Source of the DNA: Cinnamomum chago
Lineage: Eukaryota > Streptophyta > Magnoliopsida > Laurales > Lauraceae
Length of the DNA: 64,000 nucleotides
Assembly: GCA_038049695.1 (NCBI GenBank)
Contig: CP142451.1
Span: 125,523,501-125,587,500, forward strand
Direction: 5' to 3'
A program made the translations under genes and the position numbers. Shown one piece after another: positions 28,801 to 38,643 of the stretch. Below the pieces are notes generated by a model, which saw only the letters and a list, made by a program, of their open reading frames with translations, was not told where the DNA came from and did no database searches. Within the stretch, counting starts at the first letter, position 1; every line of letters begins with the position of its first letter.

Positions 28801-30477
28801 TATGATCTTTGGAGACAGTTACGAGGAGTGCCCTGATTTGACTGCTTTATGTTCCAAGTTGGTTAGATTTCTTGATTAGGATAGAATTTTCTTGTAATTG
28901 TAAACCATCAAACCTTCCCCTCAACCCCCCATGTTGGATTTATTTTTCCGTTCTTTTTTAAAAGGTAAAACTTCATTTTGATTGTCTTGGCATTGACTTT
29001 TGGAGTTCGAGAACCATGGATTTCTTTTTGTGAGAGAGTGAGTTGTTACTGCTTTTAGTTCTTGATGGAAGTGCCTGCCTTCATTTTGCTTCTCTATCGC
29101 CGTGATACGTGATACGTCCTTTATTCTTTTTGTGTCCTCCAGTAGAAAGGGTCATTCTTAGATCCTGCAAGCCACTTCTTTGCTTGTCTTCCTTGAATTG
29201 GATGTCCACATCCCTTCAATGAGAATTCTCCCTTAAAGCTCTTTTCAGCCTTTCAATTAGCATAAAAAGAAACCCAAATATGATAATAATGTATACTGCC
29301 GAGATTTTTAGAGCAACCCCCCCCCCCACCCCGGCGGGGACCTTCCTAATGCTTATTTATATTGACCTTCCTAATGCTTATTTATATTTACCTCTTCCAT
29401 CTAGGACCATCATACACATTTTTACCAAGTAAGCACATTACGCCTACTTTTATTAAAAAGGGGTCATCTGCAATCCAAACCAAAAACCAAATGAACCCCA
29501 GTTCTTTTTCTTTCAGTCAGATAAGCCAGTTCAGTCCAGGTTCAATCCAAGACTTCAAATTTAAACATACATGATGTGCACAGCACATATCCAATGCCAT
29601 GGCCAGGTAAAACAGAATCAGTCTCAAAATCAAACCCATGCCCACATTGAACCTATGGACAATAAGAGATGGAGAGGACCAAAGATATTCATTCACCTTA
29701 TAATTACCAATATAGCCTTCTTTCTTCATATCACTCAAAATGTCATCATACCTGTCAACCTCCTGAAAACTAGAGCAGGGATAAGGCCCATATTTTTATG
29801 CAAGAATTTCATCATAGATATATATATAAAGCTCAGAAGACACTATTTTCAACCTGCAATACAACAAGCAGAGGAAAAGTCGGCTACAAACCAGCTCCAA
29901 CGCTATAACTTGCCAATCATTAGGGTAGAGGGATAGGAAGGTCTGGTTATGGATTGGAGGTGGGGGCACAATCTGTTGATTGTAACAATCAGTTCAATAG
30001 CCCCAAAGGCCACAAAACCATTAAACCCAGGGGCCTTAGAAAAAAATCATCAACATTGGGTCACTCACTCACACCCCATGTGGGGTGACCCAATTCTTAT
30101 CTATTACCAGACCTTTCAATCCCTCTCCAACCCCAACAATTGAAACGGATTTATGTGGGCTCCTACAAACAGGTTCTCAACCAAATCTACATCTTAACAA
30201 GCTCAAAGAAACTGAAGAAGATTGCCTTGTAAACTTGCCTGTAGGCAGACTATATCAGCATCCCATCCTCTAAGATCCTGGCATATGAGCCTCTTCCGTC
30301 TATCCCATGTCCTTAAATGAGATGGGATGTGTGCATACAGATCGCGGTGGTATGAAGCATTTTGATCACCCAATATGTTATATGAAACAACCAAAATTCT
30401 ACCTGGGGTGGAAAAAATAATCATGTTGCACAATCCAAATCAACATTTCAACAGTTTGAAATAAGTAGACTGGATAT

Positions 30478-30528
<51 letters not shown>

Positions 30529-30772
30529 ATATACTTGGGGAAAGGGAAGGAGAGAGAGAAGGGGTGATGGGTTGGATCCAATGACGAGTTAATTCGGGAT
30601 GATGGAAGCTTCTCTTTGGGAAATCGGTGGGAGGGATAGTAGCGGTGCAGCAAGAGTGGCGCTTGAACTTGCAGGACAGAGAGGAAGCCGTGGGAAAGGG
30701 CGCCCAGCAGCTGGAGAGCCACGAAGAAGCAGCACTCCATCCCATCTCCACTCTCCCCTCTACTCTCCTCAA
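22873..30772 (-). CDS. CCR4-like EEP-domain nuclease (carbon catabolite repressor 4 homolog)
   Basis: Thirteen minus-strand exons: 30772-30535, 30402-30239, 29762-29697, 27885-27833, 27717-27636, 26715-26629, 24603-24511, 24416-24384, 24144-24032, 23925-23823, 23713-23628, 23557-23473, 23007-22873 (TAG). Every phase matches; 445 aa. The endonuclease/exonuclease/phosphatase fold carries its catalytic set: SYNILGD (N88), LQEVDRY (E135), AGDFNSTP (D255, N257) and GSDHLALV (D406, H407). There is no leucine-rich repeat, so it belongs to the short plant CCR4-homolog group, probably acting in mRNA deadenylation. The N-terminal ~75 aa is serine-rich and unconserved; M10 (30745) is an alternative start. 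The second intron uses a GC donor. The stop lies 85 bases from the AWPM-19 stop on the other strand. Confidence 0.92.
24790..25205. repeat. ~135-bp tandem repeat, about three copies, in CCR4-like intron 6
   Basis: CAATTGCAATAAACAGGATC recurs at 24906, 25041 and 25177, a period of 135-136. Each unit also holds CCAAGAGGAA, TTGCCCGTT and GTTGAATCTTCTTTGGGATT. A partial copy precedes the first. Confidence 0.9.
28220..28425 (+). mobile_element. LINE (RTE/L1-type) 3' end in CCR4-like intron 3
   Basis: Plus-strand reading gives LPRGRGRPWMEVVILDLKTC, NFFENLTQDRSE, a stop, RNRIHVADPNIVGTRL and then a GATGATGAT tail. This is the longest of the three copies and shows the family's conserved RGRGRP motif. 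It is inserted antisense to the host gene. Confidence 0.75.
30237..30238 (-). other. Non-canonical GC splice donor (CCR4-like intron 2)
   Basis: Minus strand reads CTACAG|GCAAGT. Conserved CLQ|EVDRY fixes the exon end at 30239, and the next exon starts at 29762 after a normal CAG. The rest of the donor matches the strong consensus that GC-AG introns usually show. Confidence 0.85.
30481..30525. repeat. (AG)n microsatellite in CCR4-like intron 1
   Basis: 45 bases of pure AG (CT on the coding strand) make up a third of this 132-base intron and start 9 bases after the donor. Confidence 0.95.
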
Positions 30773-31615
30773 TTGCCCACTGCTCTCTTTCTATTGCTTC
30801 AACTATCTCTACTCCAAAATTGCTCGATTGGATCAAATCATGTCCACGTATATTCCCAAAAAAAAAAGGCTGGGACCATGATAAATAGGTGAACCAGGAG
30901 GCCCACAAATTTTTTTTTTTTTTTCAAATCTATAAGAGGGTTCAACCATTTGAACTGGATTAATCATTTAGGTCAAGAGACAGTGTAGTTTGGAACTTAC
31001 AACCTCCGAACGTAGTCCTAAATCATCTAAGCTATAAAAAGTTGTTCAACATTACAAAATACTTGTGAAATATATGAATAAAATAGTATTTTACGAAAAA
31101 AGTATAAGTGTTTTGTAATGATTAATTTAACCATGGGCAAATCATGTTAAGAGGAGGCATTCATTTTGATGGCTTGAATTTTATGTAAAAGAAATTATGA
31201 AAAGTGAAAAATGCTTTTTCTAGATAACAAAAAATTGTTTCAAGCTTGATGCAAATTCCTTTTTTCAAGGAAAGCAGAAAAATGGATTTAAGTTTTACAT
31301 AATTCGATGGAAAGTCATTTTTGATAAAGGAATTGATCATTTATTTTTTGTCGAATATAAAAGTAAGTTATTTGAAAATTCGATTTTTACACATCGCAAC
31401 ACAAACCGTGCCCAAAAAAGCGTCATAAATTCCGACAAAAGAAGATTGAAACTCATGGAAAAAAATCGCATTGCAACCCACCCTTATACAAAAAAAAAAA
31501 AAAAAAAACACACAAACACTTTCTTTTCTTGTTAATGGAATTCACTTTCTAGCCGTGCAAAGCCATTGAGCAAATGTGAGCCTAATGTATCTCTCACTTT
31601 ACATTAGACCAAACA

Positions 31616-32411
31616 CTTACCCTCTGTTTGAGAAGGGAGTAAAATGATGGGAAGGAAAAAAAAAGAGGGGAGAATGGAGGGAAAGTGAAAATTTGAGGGT
31701 GTTTGGGAATGGGAGAGGGAGGGAAAATAAGGATAAAATTCATGTGGGGCCCACCTTAAAACTTTCCCTTCAAAAATAAGGGGAAAGTGGAGAGGAAAAG
31801 AGGGGAATCTTTGGACTTTTACTAAAAAGTCCTTTTCACTTTTTCACATTTTCACAAAGTAAGGATAAATTGGTAATTTTCTCTCTACCTCACAAACAAA
31901 TAAAACCCTACTTTTTCACTTTTCTTTCCCCTACTTTTTAACTATCCAAATAAGATGAGGTAAAATTAATTTTCCCTCCCCCCTCCCCCTACCCTATGTT
32001 TGGGAAGGGAGGAGGAGAGGGGAGGGGAGGAAAAATTTGAGGAGGAAGGAAAATGAAGAGAGAGGAGGGAAAATTAATTTTCCCTCCTCTTGTTTGGAAA
32101 GTCAAAAAGTAGGGGAAGAAAAGTAAAAAAAAGTATAATTTTATTTGTTTGTGAGGTACAAAGACAAAGACCATTTTATCCTTGCTTTTGAAAAAAATCA
32201 ATTGGAATAAAAGGGTAATTTAGTTATTTCCAGAACTTTCCCCTCTTTTGCCCTCATTTCCCCCCTGTTTTGAGGGGGAAATTTTTTAGGGGAAACAATG
32301 CCTTTTTCCCTCCATTTCCCCCTCCCCCTTTCCCACACATCCTCCAAAATCATTTTCCCTCCATTTTTTTCCTCCCCCCCCCATTTCCCCCCTTTCCAAA
32401 CAGAGGGTAAG
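31616..32411. mobile_element. Nested MITE with perfect 15-bp inverted ends, purine-rich arms
   Basis: Begins CTTACCCTCTGTTTG (31616-31630) and ends with its exact reverse complement (32397-32411). The interior repeats the theme in both directions: near 31990 CCCTATGTTTGGGAAGGGAG, near 32085 CTCTTGTTTGGAAAGTC. One arm is GGGA/GGAA-rich and the other TCCC/TTCC-rich, so the whole can fold on itself. Possibly two related elements, one inside the other. A 2-3 base TA-type target duplication is possible. Confidence 0.7.
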
Positions 32412-32654
32412 ATAAAAAGTGATTAGCTAAAAATAAATTGATTTTTTTAAAAAGGATCAGTTTGTTTTTTTCTTTAAAAAAAAGGTTGCATGTTTCGTAG
32501 CACATCAAATGCCAGCGGAATGAGTTGTTATAATTTCGAAAGCATGTGGGACCTATTAAAAAAATTGTCACGACTCTAATTATTGTCACACATGCAACAA
32601 TTTTGATTCCATGGGTTAACCCCTTAAAAGGTCATTAAAAAAATCAGTCAAGTT

Positions 32655-32775
32655 AATCCCGAGGGATAGCTTAGTTGGCTTAGGACCACAGTTTACACCC
32701 AAAGATCAAATTAATCTCGAGAGATAGCTTAAGGGATAGCTTAGTTTGCTTAAGACCACAGTTTACACCCAAAAA
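32655..32775 (+). repeat. Duplicated SINE-like head
   Basis: GAGGGATAGCTTAGTTGGCT and GGGATAGCTTAGTTTGCT, each followed by TA(G/A)GACCACAGTTTACACCC(A)AAA. GATAGCTTAGTTGG resembles a tRNA A box; no convincing B box follows. Confidence 0.45.
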
Positions 32776-33028
32776 TTATAGGTTTTCACCGAAATACCAG
32801 AATAAGGGGGGATTTTATCCGACTTTTTCTACGGGCACATTACCACTATTTTGGCTCTAAGGGGCAAGGGCTGGACGCTTCTTTAAAATAAAAAAAGAAA
32901 GTGAATTTTTTGACGCACCAACCTATCAAAGAGTCGGTTAAATCGAGCCAAAAAGCCCACATCAGACCATCTTCAAACAATAAACAGAAGAAGAAGAAGA
33001 AGAAGCGGAGTCAGAGAACTCAGAGAGG

Positions 33029-33670
33029 ATGGCTAGTAACAGCAGAGAGATGCAAGTCGGCGAGAAGTACTTCATCATCTACGACCACGACATCGACGCC
33101 CCGATCGGAGCCGATCTAGTCGGTGCATCTCTCTGGGACTGCGCCATCACCCTCGCCCACTACCTCCCCATCTACGCCCGCTCCCACCCCTTCTCCGGCA
33201 AGCGCGCCATCGAGCTCGGCGCCGGAACCGGCCTCCCCGGCCTCGTCGCCGCCAGCCTCGGCGCTCGAACCACCCTCACCGACCTCCCCCACCTCCTCCC
33301 CGGCCTCCGCCGCAACGTCGAAGCCAACGCCGCCGCCCTCTCCTCCGACGAAGACGTCCGCGTGATGCCGCTCGAGTGGGGAACGGAGGACCTGTCGGCG
33401 GTCGGCGAAGATCGGCCGTTCGATCTGGTTCTGATGTCCGATCTGCTATATAACGTATCGGCCGTTCCGAATATGTGTCGGACGCTGAGGGCAGTGAGCG
33501 ATAGAGGGAGCGAGATACTGATGGCGTACGAGCTTCGGGAAGGGACGACGGAGTGTTTTAGGGTTTTGAGAGAGTGGGGTTTTGGATGGGTGAAGATTGG
33601 GAATGAGGAATTGGATCCCGTTTGGCAGAGCGAAGACATTGGGATTTTTAGGGTTTCGTATCTCAAGTAA
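33029..33670 (+). CDS. METTL21-like class I methyltransferase
   Basis: Single-exon ORF of 213 aa. The SAM-binding motif I is AIELGAGTGLPGLVA (about 60-74), preceded by GASLWDCAITLAHYL and followed by TLTDLP (acidic loop). The motif SDLLYN near 135-140 matches the DxxY motif of the METTL21/FAM86 group, which methylates lysines on chaperones and elongation factors. The plant target is unknown. The length is typical for the family. The start MASNSREMQ is the first ATG of the ORF, in a purine-rich leader. The first half is very GC-rich with C/G at most third positions; the second half is much more AT-rich. It has no intron. Confidence 0.88.
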   Translation: MASNSREMQVGEKYFIIYDHDIDAPIGADLVGASLWDCAITLAHYLPIYARSHPFSGKRAIELGAGTGLPGLVAASLGARTTLTDLPHLLPGLRRNVEANAAALSSDEDVRVMPLEWGTEDLSAVGEDRPFDLVLMSDLLYNVSAVPNMCRTLRAVSDRGSEILMAYELREGTTECFRVLREWGFGWVKIGNEELDPVWQSEDIGIFRVSYLK

Positions 33671-33929
33671 GGAGCAACACCCATTGCCTTTCTCATCTTC
33701 TTATGTATGTAAATTATTGGCAGAATGATGACACTAATTTCGGATTTGTTATTAAAAAATATATATATTCTTTGTCATCTATACATGTTTTGAATGGTAT
33801 ATTGCTAATGGTCACGCACCAATTCTATTTCCGCTGCTATATTTACACCTTAATATTTTGGTAGGAATGGTTATTTAAAGAAATTTAATATGGTATTAGT
33901 TCCAATTCGTCAAGCACGACTGGGCACAG

Positions 33930-33960
<31 letters not shown>

Positions 33961-34542
33961 TGTGTGTTCGGCCAAGTTAGCCTGAGAAGGAATATTTAAA
34001 AATCATTTCCGCTGTATATACTAACGCCCATAGGAATGGTTATATAAAAAAATTTAAATAAATCCTAGTGTTGGATTTTATTATGATAACTAGCTGCAAC
34101 ATTTCCACTACAGAAGCAGGGTAGGGAAAAGCAAAGCAAAGCAAAACATTAAATTACATATGGAATGACTAAGCAGACCAATCCATGGTAGGTCAATGGT
34201 AAGCACCATCCCTCACAAAAACAATACGCGTGGAACTTCTCCAGTGTGTTTCTTGGGAAGGGGGTTGGGGGGGGGGGAGGGGATGATGACCAGTTCAATC
34301 TCAAAGTTATTGGCAATCAGGTGAATTTTCAATTATCTCTGAAGAAGCTCACATAACAAACTGGGCATCTCCAGAACCAGAAGGCTACCAAAATCCAATA
34401 TAGTACAATGTTGACTGTCTTAAGTAATAAAAGGAAAAAACTACATTTCTGTTAGTCTACTCTCTGTCCAACAAAGTCCGCTTCTACCAAGCACAACTCT
34501 GTATTTTTATGATCTAATTGATGTGGCATTGAATGAAGTCAG
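33671..34542. other. Tail-to-tail gap between METTL21-like and ACD11-like genes
   Basis: Holds both 3' UTRs, a poly-A run at about 33930-33951 and a G run at about 34268-34278. TGGTTATATAAAAAAATTTAA-like and TGGTTATTTAAAGAAATTTA phrases at 33868 and 34038 look like a decayed short repeat. No gene is visible. Confidence 0.45.
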
Positions 34543-37500
34543 TCACCAGTCCAAGGTGATATCCTTTGATAAGTAAAGGTTGTCAATGTACTGTATAATT
34601 GGGCTACAAGCAGCAATATACCTTTCCATTCCCTTCCGTACTGTGCCATCTGCAAAAGAAGAACATAATTCCATGATGAGAAACAAGAGACTTCAAGTGG
34701 ATATGTTAATACCCCAAGGCACAGGAGCACGTTTTGTTCAATTGGTATTGAATTCCTAGGATATCAAAGCAAATCATTCTATCAAGATGGGAAATGTTAA
34801 GGAATGAAGATGAAGGTCCAGAAATGCGTATCAAATAATCAACCCTTTTAGTAGGATCACCACCCCCAAGCGCCGCCCCCCCCCCCCCCCCCCCCCCCCA
34901 AAAAAAATCAGGAAATTGATGGTCCCGCTCGCATCTTTACCTTAGACCCTTTGCTCCTTCTGTTTAAAACCCCTTTTTATAAAAACTGCATTACCATAAA
35001 TTTCTAGGGATTTAATACAGACTAGGTAAGTAAGACGGAACAATTTGATTATGGGAGATGAGATAAGAGAGAACAGAAATGCATTCCAACACAAACAAGA
35101 GGTGTCTGACTAGGGTCATGGAGAACAAATGTATTGGGACTTATTACCAATGTTTTCAAATGAACTTTTCCATTTCTTTCACTTCTATTTCAGGATACAA
35201 CACTTTGCATGACCAATCATCAGGCACACTATTAAACTGGATAAAACAGATCTATATCCTTCACGAAATCATACATAAATGACATTAAAAATGACAAAAA
35301 ATTGAACTGTTGACATGCACAAGAGAAGCAGAGATGCATGCACCAAGATAGCCTGTTTTAATTATTCAATTTGTTAAGCATTGAAACATATTTCACTGGT
35401 TTGAGGTCACTGTCCATATGTTTTTTCTACTGCTACTTTTTCCATTAAAACATCCTGATACACACTGGGATGGGCTTTAAAGAGTAATCAGGAAAGCACA
35501 GATAGGCTCAAACCCTCTATCTCCTCAAAGAAGAACATTTAACTAACTTGCTGCAGGCATTGTTGACAGTAAAGAATATCATTTACAGCTTCAAGTTCAC
35601 AGTTTTTTTTTATTGTTTTTTATCAGTAGCGCTCGCAGTTAAGCATGCATGTACTTGATTCTACTTCCAATCTTTGTATTGCTTTTCCATACATTTATTT
35701 ACCAAATTTTAAACTGAATATTTTCCCAAGTTCATTTCAACGTTCAAAATACACCCATAAATTGATGAAAATAATAAATCAAGTTGCTACTCTGAAGTGA
35801 GTAAACTAGAATATATCCTTTTTGAAAGAGATTAATAACTCACTGGTTTCATTTAGCTTCAATATAAGTTGTTCCTTTGTCGGAAGAGCATACATTCCAA
35901 CAGATACTGCTTTCCTGATTGACCATGTGTGATATGGCGCACAAACTTGAGTATAAGCTGTTGAAGCTGCTTCTTTCAAGGAGCATCCACTGAAAGAAGA
36001 ACAGACAGAAACACATTTAGAGATCCATAATCATCATCAGAGCCTTACCTATATCTAGAATTTGCTTTGTGAGTTCTCCCTCACTCAGCCCTTTAAGTCC
36101 TCTTACTAATCACTCCAGACTACTTACTTCCACGATATGTACTAGAGAATGTTTGTAAAGTAGTATCTAAAGGGGAATAAATGAAGGTGAAGCAAGAAAG
36201 TTTTTTTTCCCCGAAACAAGAAAGATGTTTTTGGAGTCAAAAGATATGTCACCAAAATTGACTGTAACAAACATTATACAATAAGGAGCTTACCAAAGAG
36301 ATATGATCATTAACCATAAAGAAAAATGTAACTGAGATATGATCATTAAATGCGAAAAGGGAGAGCTAATAGATAACAAGATGAGAAATGACAAAACATA
36401 CTTCGGTGAAAGAAATTGCTCAAATAATGTTCTGAGAAGGTCAAGACTCTGCCGAACTCTTCGTAGATTACGCGAATGGCTTCCTGGCTTCCTGACAGTG
36501 TCATTGTCTATATCGTGATCAAGTACATTCTCTAAAGTGTTGTAAGTCTTTGATGCCTCCAGTAAGTCATTTACCTAATTAGATTTCACACAACATTAGA
36601 TACATCTGCATTACTTGTCCATATAGCTACATAAAGCAATTCATATAGATAAAAAAGCCCTTCCCTCTCTTAAAATTGGACTAAATAAACATTTAGAAGA
36701 TAAAACTGAAAGAAATAAGCTTCTTCATTTCATAATTGCTACTTCGACATCATATTTCTGATTTCACATTTGTATAATATCACCAATGGCATGATATCAA
36801 TGTGCTTAAAAGTTTATTTTTAATCATGGGCCTAAAAATTAAATAGATCAGAGTGATGTCCAACATTGGACTGAAAAATTGCTAAGTGGCATTCTTAGAG
36901 AGATATTAAATGTTGACATGAATTCAACAGTTAATATCACTTATATCAAGGTGATTTTTGGGCCCGCTATCAATCAATTGACGAGTTCATATCTAATGGT
37001 TTGTTTCCGTCGAAGGTGGGCCTCATTGTCCAAATTGAAATAGATGGTCACTTAGTCTTTAATCCAAGAATTTTAACCCAGAGTGGGACCCCGAATTCAA
37101 AGAAGCATACCTGATCTAATTTCAATCCTAATTTTGTATTTGTAAACCATACACCTAAGAGAGAGAGAGGGGAAAAAATCTCATCGTCTATAGTTTGGCT
37201 GGTTAGGGACATAGGCTTGTGTCTAAGATTGCATGAGTTTGAGTGCCACATTGCGGCTAAAAGCAAAAAAAAATAAAAAAATGACACCAATCTCTCCTCC
37301 ATTTATACTTCATTTCAATAGTGTGATTCTTGAAGAATCCACAAATTGTTCATGAATCCAATCCATGAATAAAAAAATAATAATAACTTTATGAATTATT
37401 CAAAACTTGAGTTCTTTCCTTTAAAAAAATCCCTTCTAAATTCCTTTTTTTTACAAAGGAGAAGATTTTAACTTCAATTAGAAGGTCCTCAACAAAGGAA

Positions 37501-38511
37501 TGATTGACATGGTAAGACAGTAATTCTGATGAGCTGATCATTCAATTTCAATTTAAAAAAAGAAAAAGAAAAAGAAACCATAAAAGATACTCAAAAGGAG
37601 ATAGTTGAAAATTTAAATTAATTAATCATTAAGAAAACTTTGCGAGTTTGTTACAACTGCCAATCCCAAGCTCGAAAAAAGGAGGAGGGATTTGCATCAG
37701 GTAAGTTTATAGCCAGTTTAGAACTGTTGTTACAGCTATAACAAGAATTATAAGACAATATAGCCTGGAATGGCAATACAGAATTCAGTAGCTGACCCCA
37801 ATGTAGTGGATCAATGCTTTGAAGATGGTGATGAACAATCATCAAGAAATCATTCAAGAAGGCAAAGTAGTTCTGAAACTCGGCCAAAACAATCATATTA
37901 CCTGATAAGTGCAGTTTTGAGTGATGACTTGTACCATTTCTCTACAAGTTCTATTCCAAAACCAAGAATCTCTTTTAACTGGTCCATACGATCAATCAAA
38001 CCACTCACTAATCACCCTCTTTGCCCCGAATTAGTACTCACCCAAATTTGACACTCATTGAGCGTCCTTTACCAATTGAGGACCAATCCTAATCCAATGT
38101 CTACCTAAAAGTTCTCATCAGCAAAGATTTACCGCTTGATTGCGCCCGCCCCACCCTTAAACCCCTAATGAATGGTAGCATCCCAAAATTGACTAACACT
38201 CACCGTTGGATAAAACATTGTACAAATAACAACATTAACTATAACCCCATGTCTGAATTTTCAGAGCGACAAAACATCAAACACGTAGAGTGCATATGAT
38301 TATGAAAACAGACCTTAGCGACATACTCCAATTCGGCGAACTTGAAAGCCATGCCAAGGCATCCGAAGAGAACAGAGACGAGCGAACATGCATCCGAGAA
38401 CTGGGCGAGCCGCAGATCTTTCGGTCCCGACTCGATAACCCTCGCCAGCTCTTCGAACGCCTCCACCACCGCCGTGAGCGGCTTCGAATCGATCGACCCG
38501 TCCTCACCCAT
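34543..38511 (-). CDS. ACD11: ACD11-like glycolipid transfer protein (GLTP domain)
   Basis: Four minus-strand exons: 38511-38314, 36574-36402, 35989-35844, 34649-34543 (TGA); 207 aa. The GLTP fold is seen from FSDACSLVSVLFGCLGMAFK through GSHSRNLRRVRQSLDLL and CAPYHTWSIRKAVSVGMYAL to YIDNLYLSKDITLDW. In Arabidopsis, ACD11 moves ceramide-1-phosphate between membranes, and its loss causes lesion-type cell death. The two arginines of SRNLRR and the histidine of YHTW, which bind the lipid head group, are kept. The residue matching the amide-binding aspartate is Glu in AELEYVAK. Length equals the family. The start MGEDGSIDSKPL is preferred over in-frame upstream Mets, which lie across a (GA)n leader repeat. 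Confidence 0.92.
34876..34907. repeat. Poly-C (24) followed by poly-A (8) in ACD11-like intron 3
   Basis: Uninterrupted run of 24 C then 8 A. Could be partly an assembly or sequencing-length artefact. Confidence 0.9.
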
Positions 38512-38569
38512 CGCAAAACCAGACCGCAATCCCTGCGGTGTGGATCGTAGGCGGAGGAAAGGCAGCAAG

Positions 38570-38575
<6 letters not shown>

Positions 38576-38639
<64 letters not shown>
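38576..38639. repeat. (CT)32 microsatellite in the 5' leader of the ACD11-like gene
   Basis: Pure CT run 65 bases upstream of the ATG; on the sense strand it is (GA)n. Plant BPC proteins bind GAGA tracts, so a regulatory role is possible, but only inferred. Confidence 0.9.

Positions 38640-38643
<4 letters not shown>

Larger units (their letters stand above)
30773..33028. other. Divergent intergenic region between CCR4-like and METTL21-like genes
   Basis: Contains both promoters, a nested inverted-repeat element (31616-32411), a duplicated SINE-like head (32655-32775) and poly-T/poly-A runs near 30910 and 31492. The last 130 bases before 33029 end in an (AAG)n-rich leader at about 32988-33006. 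Confidence 0.5.

Noticed and set aside
29571-29936. 121-aa plus ORF inside CCR4-like intron 3 and exon 3
   Set aside because: Antisense to a confirmed exon and without any motif.
33123-33696. Overlapping ORFs (Pro/Ser-rich plus frame, Arg/Ser-rich minus frame) in the methyltransferase gene
   Set aside because: Produced by the extreme third-position GC of the real frame.
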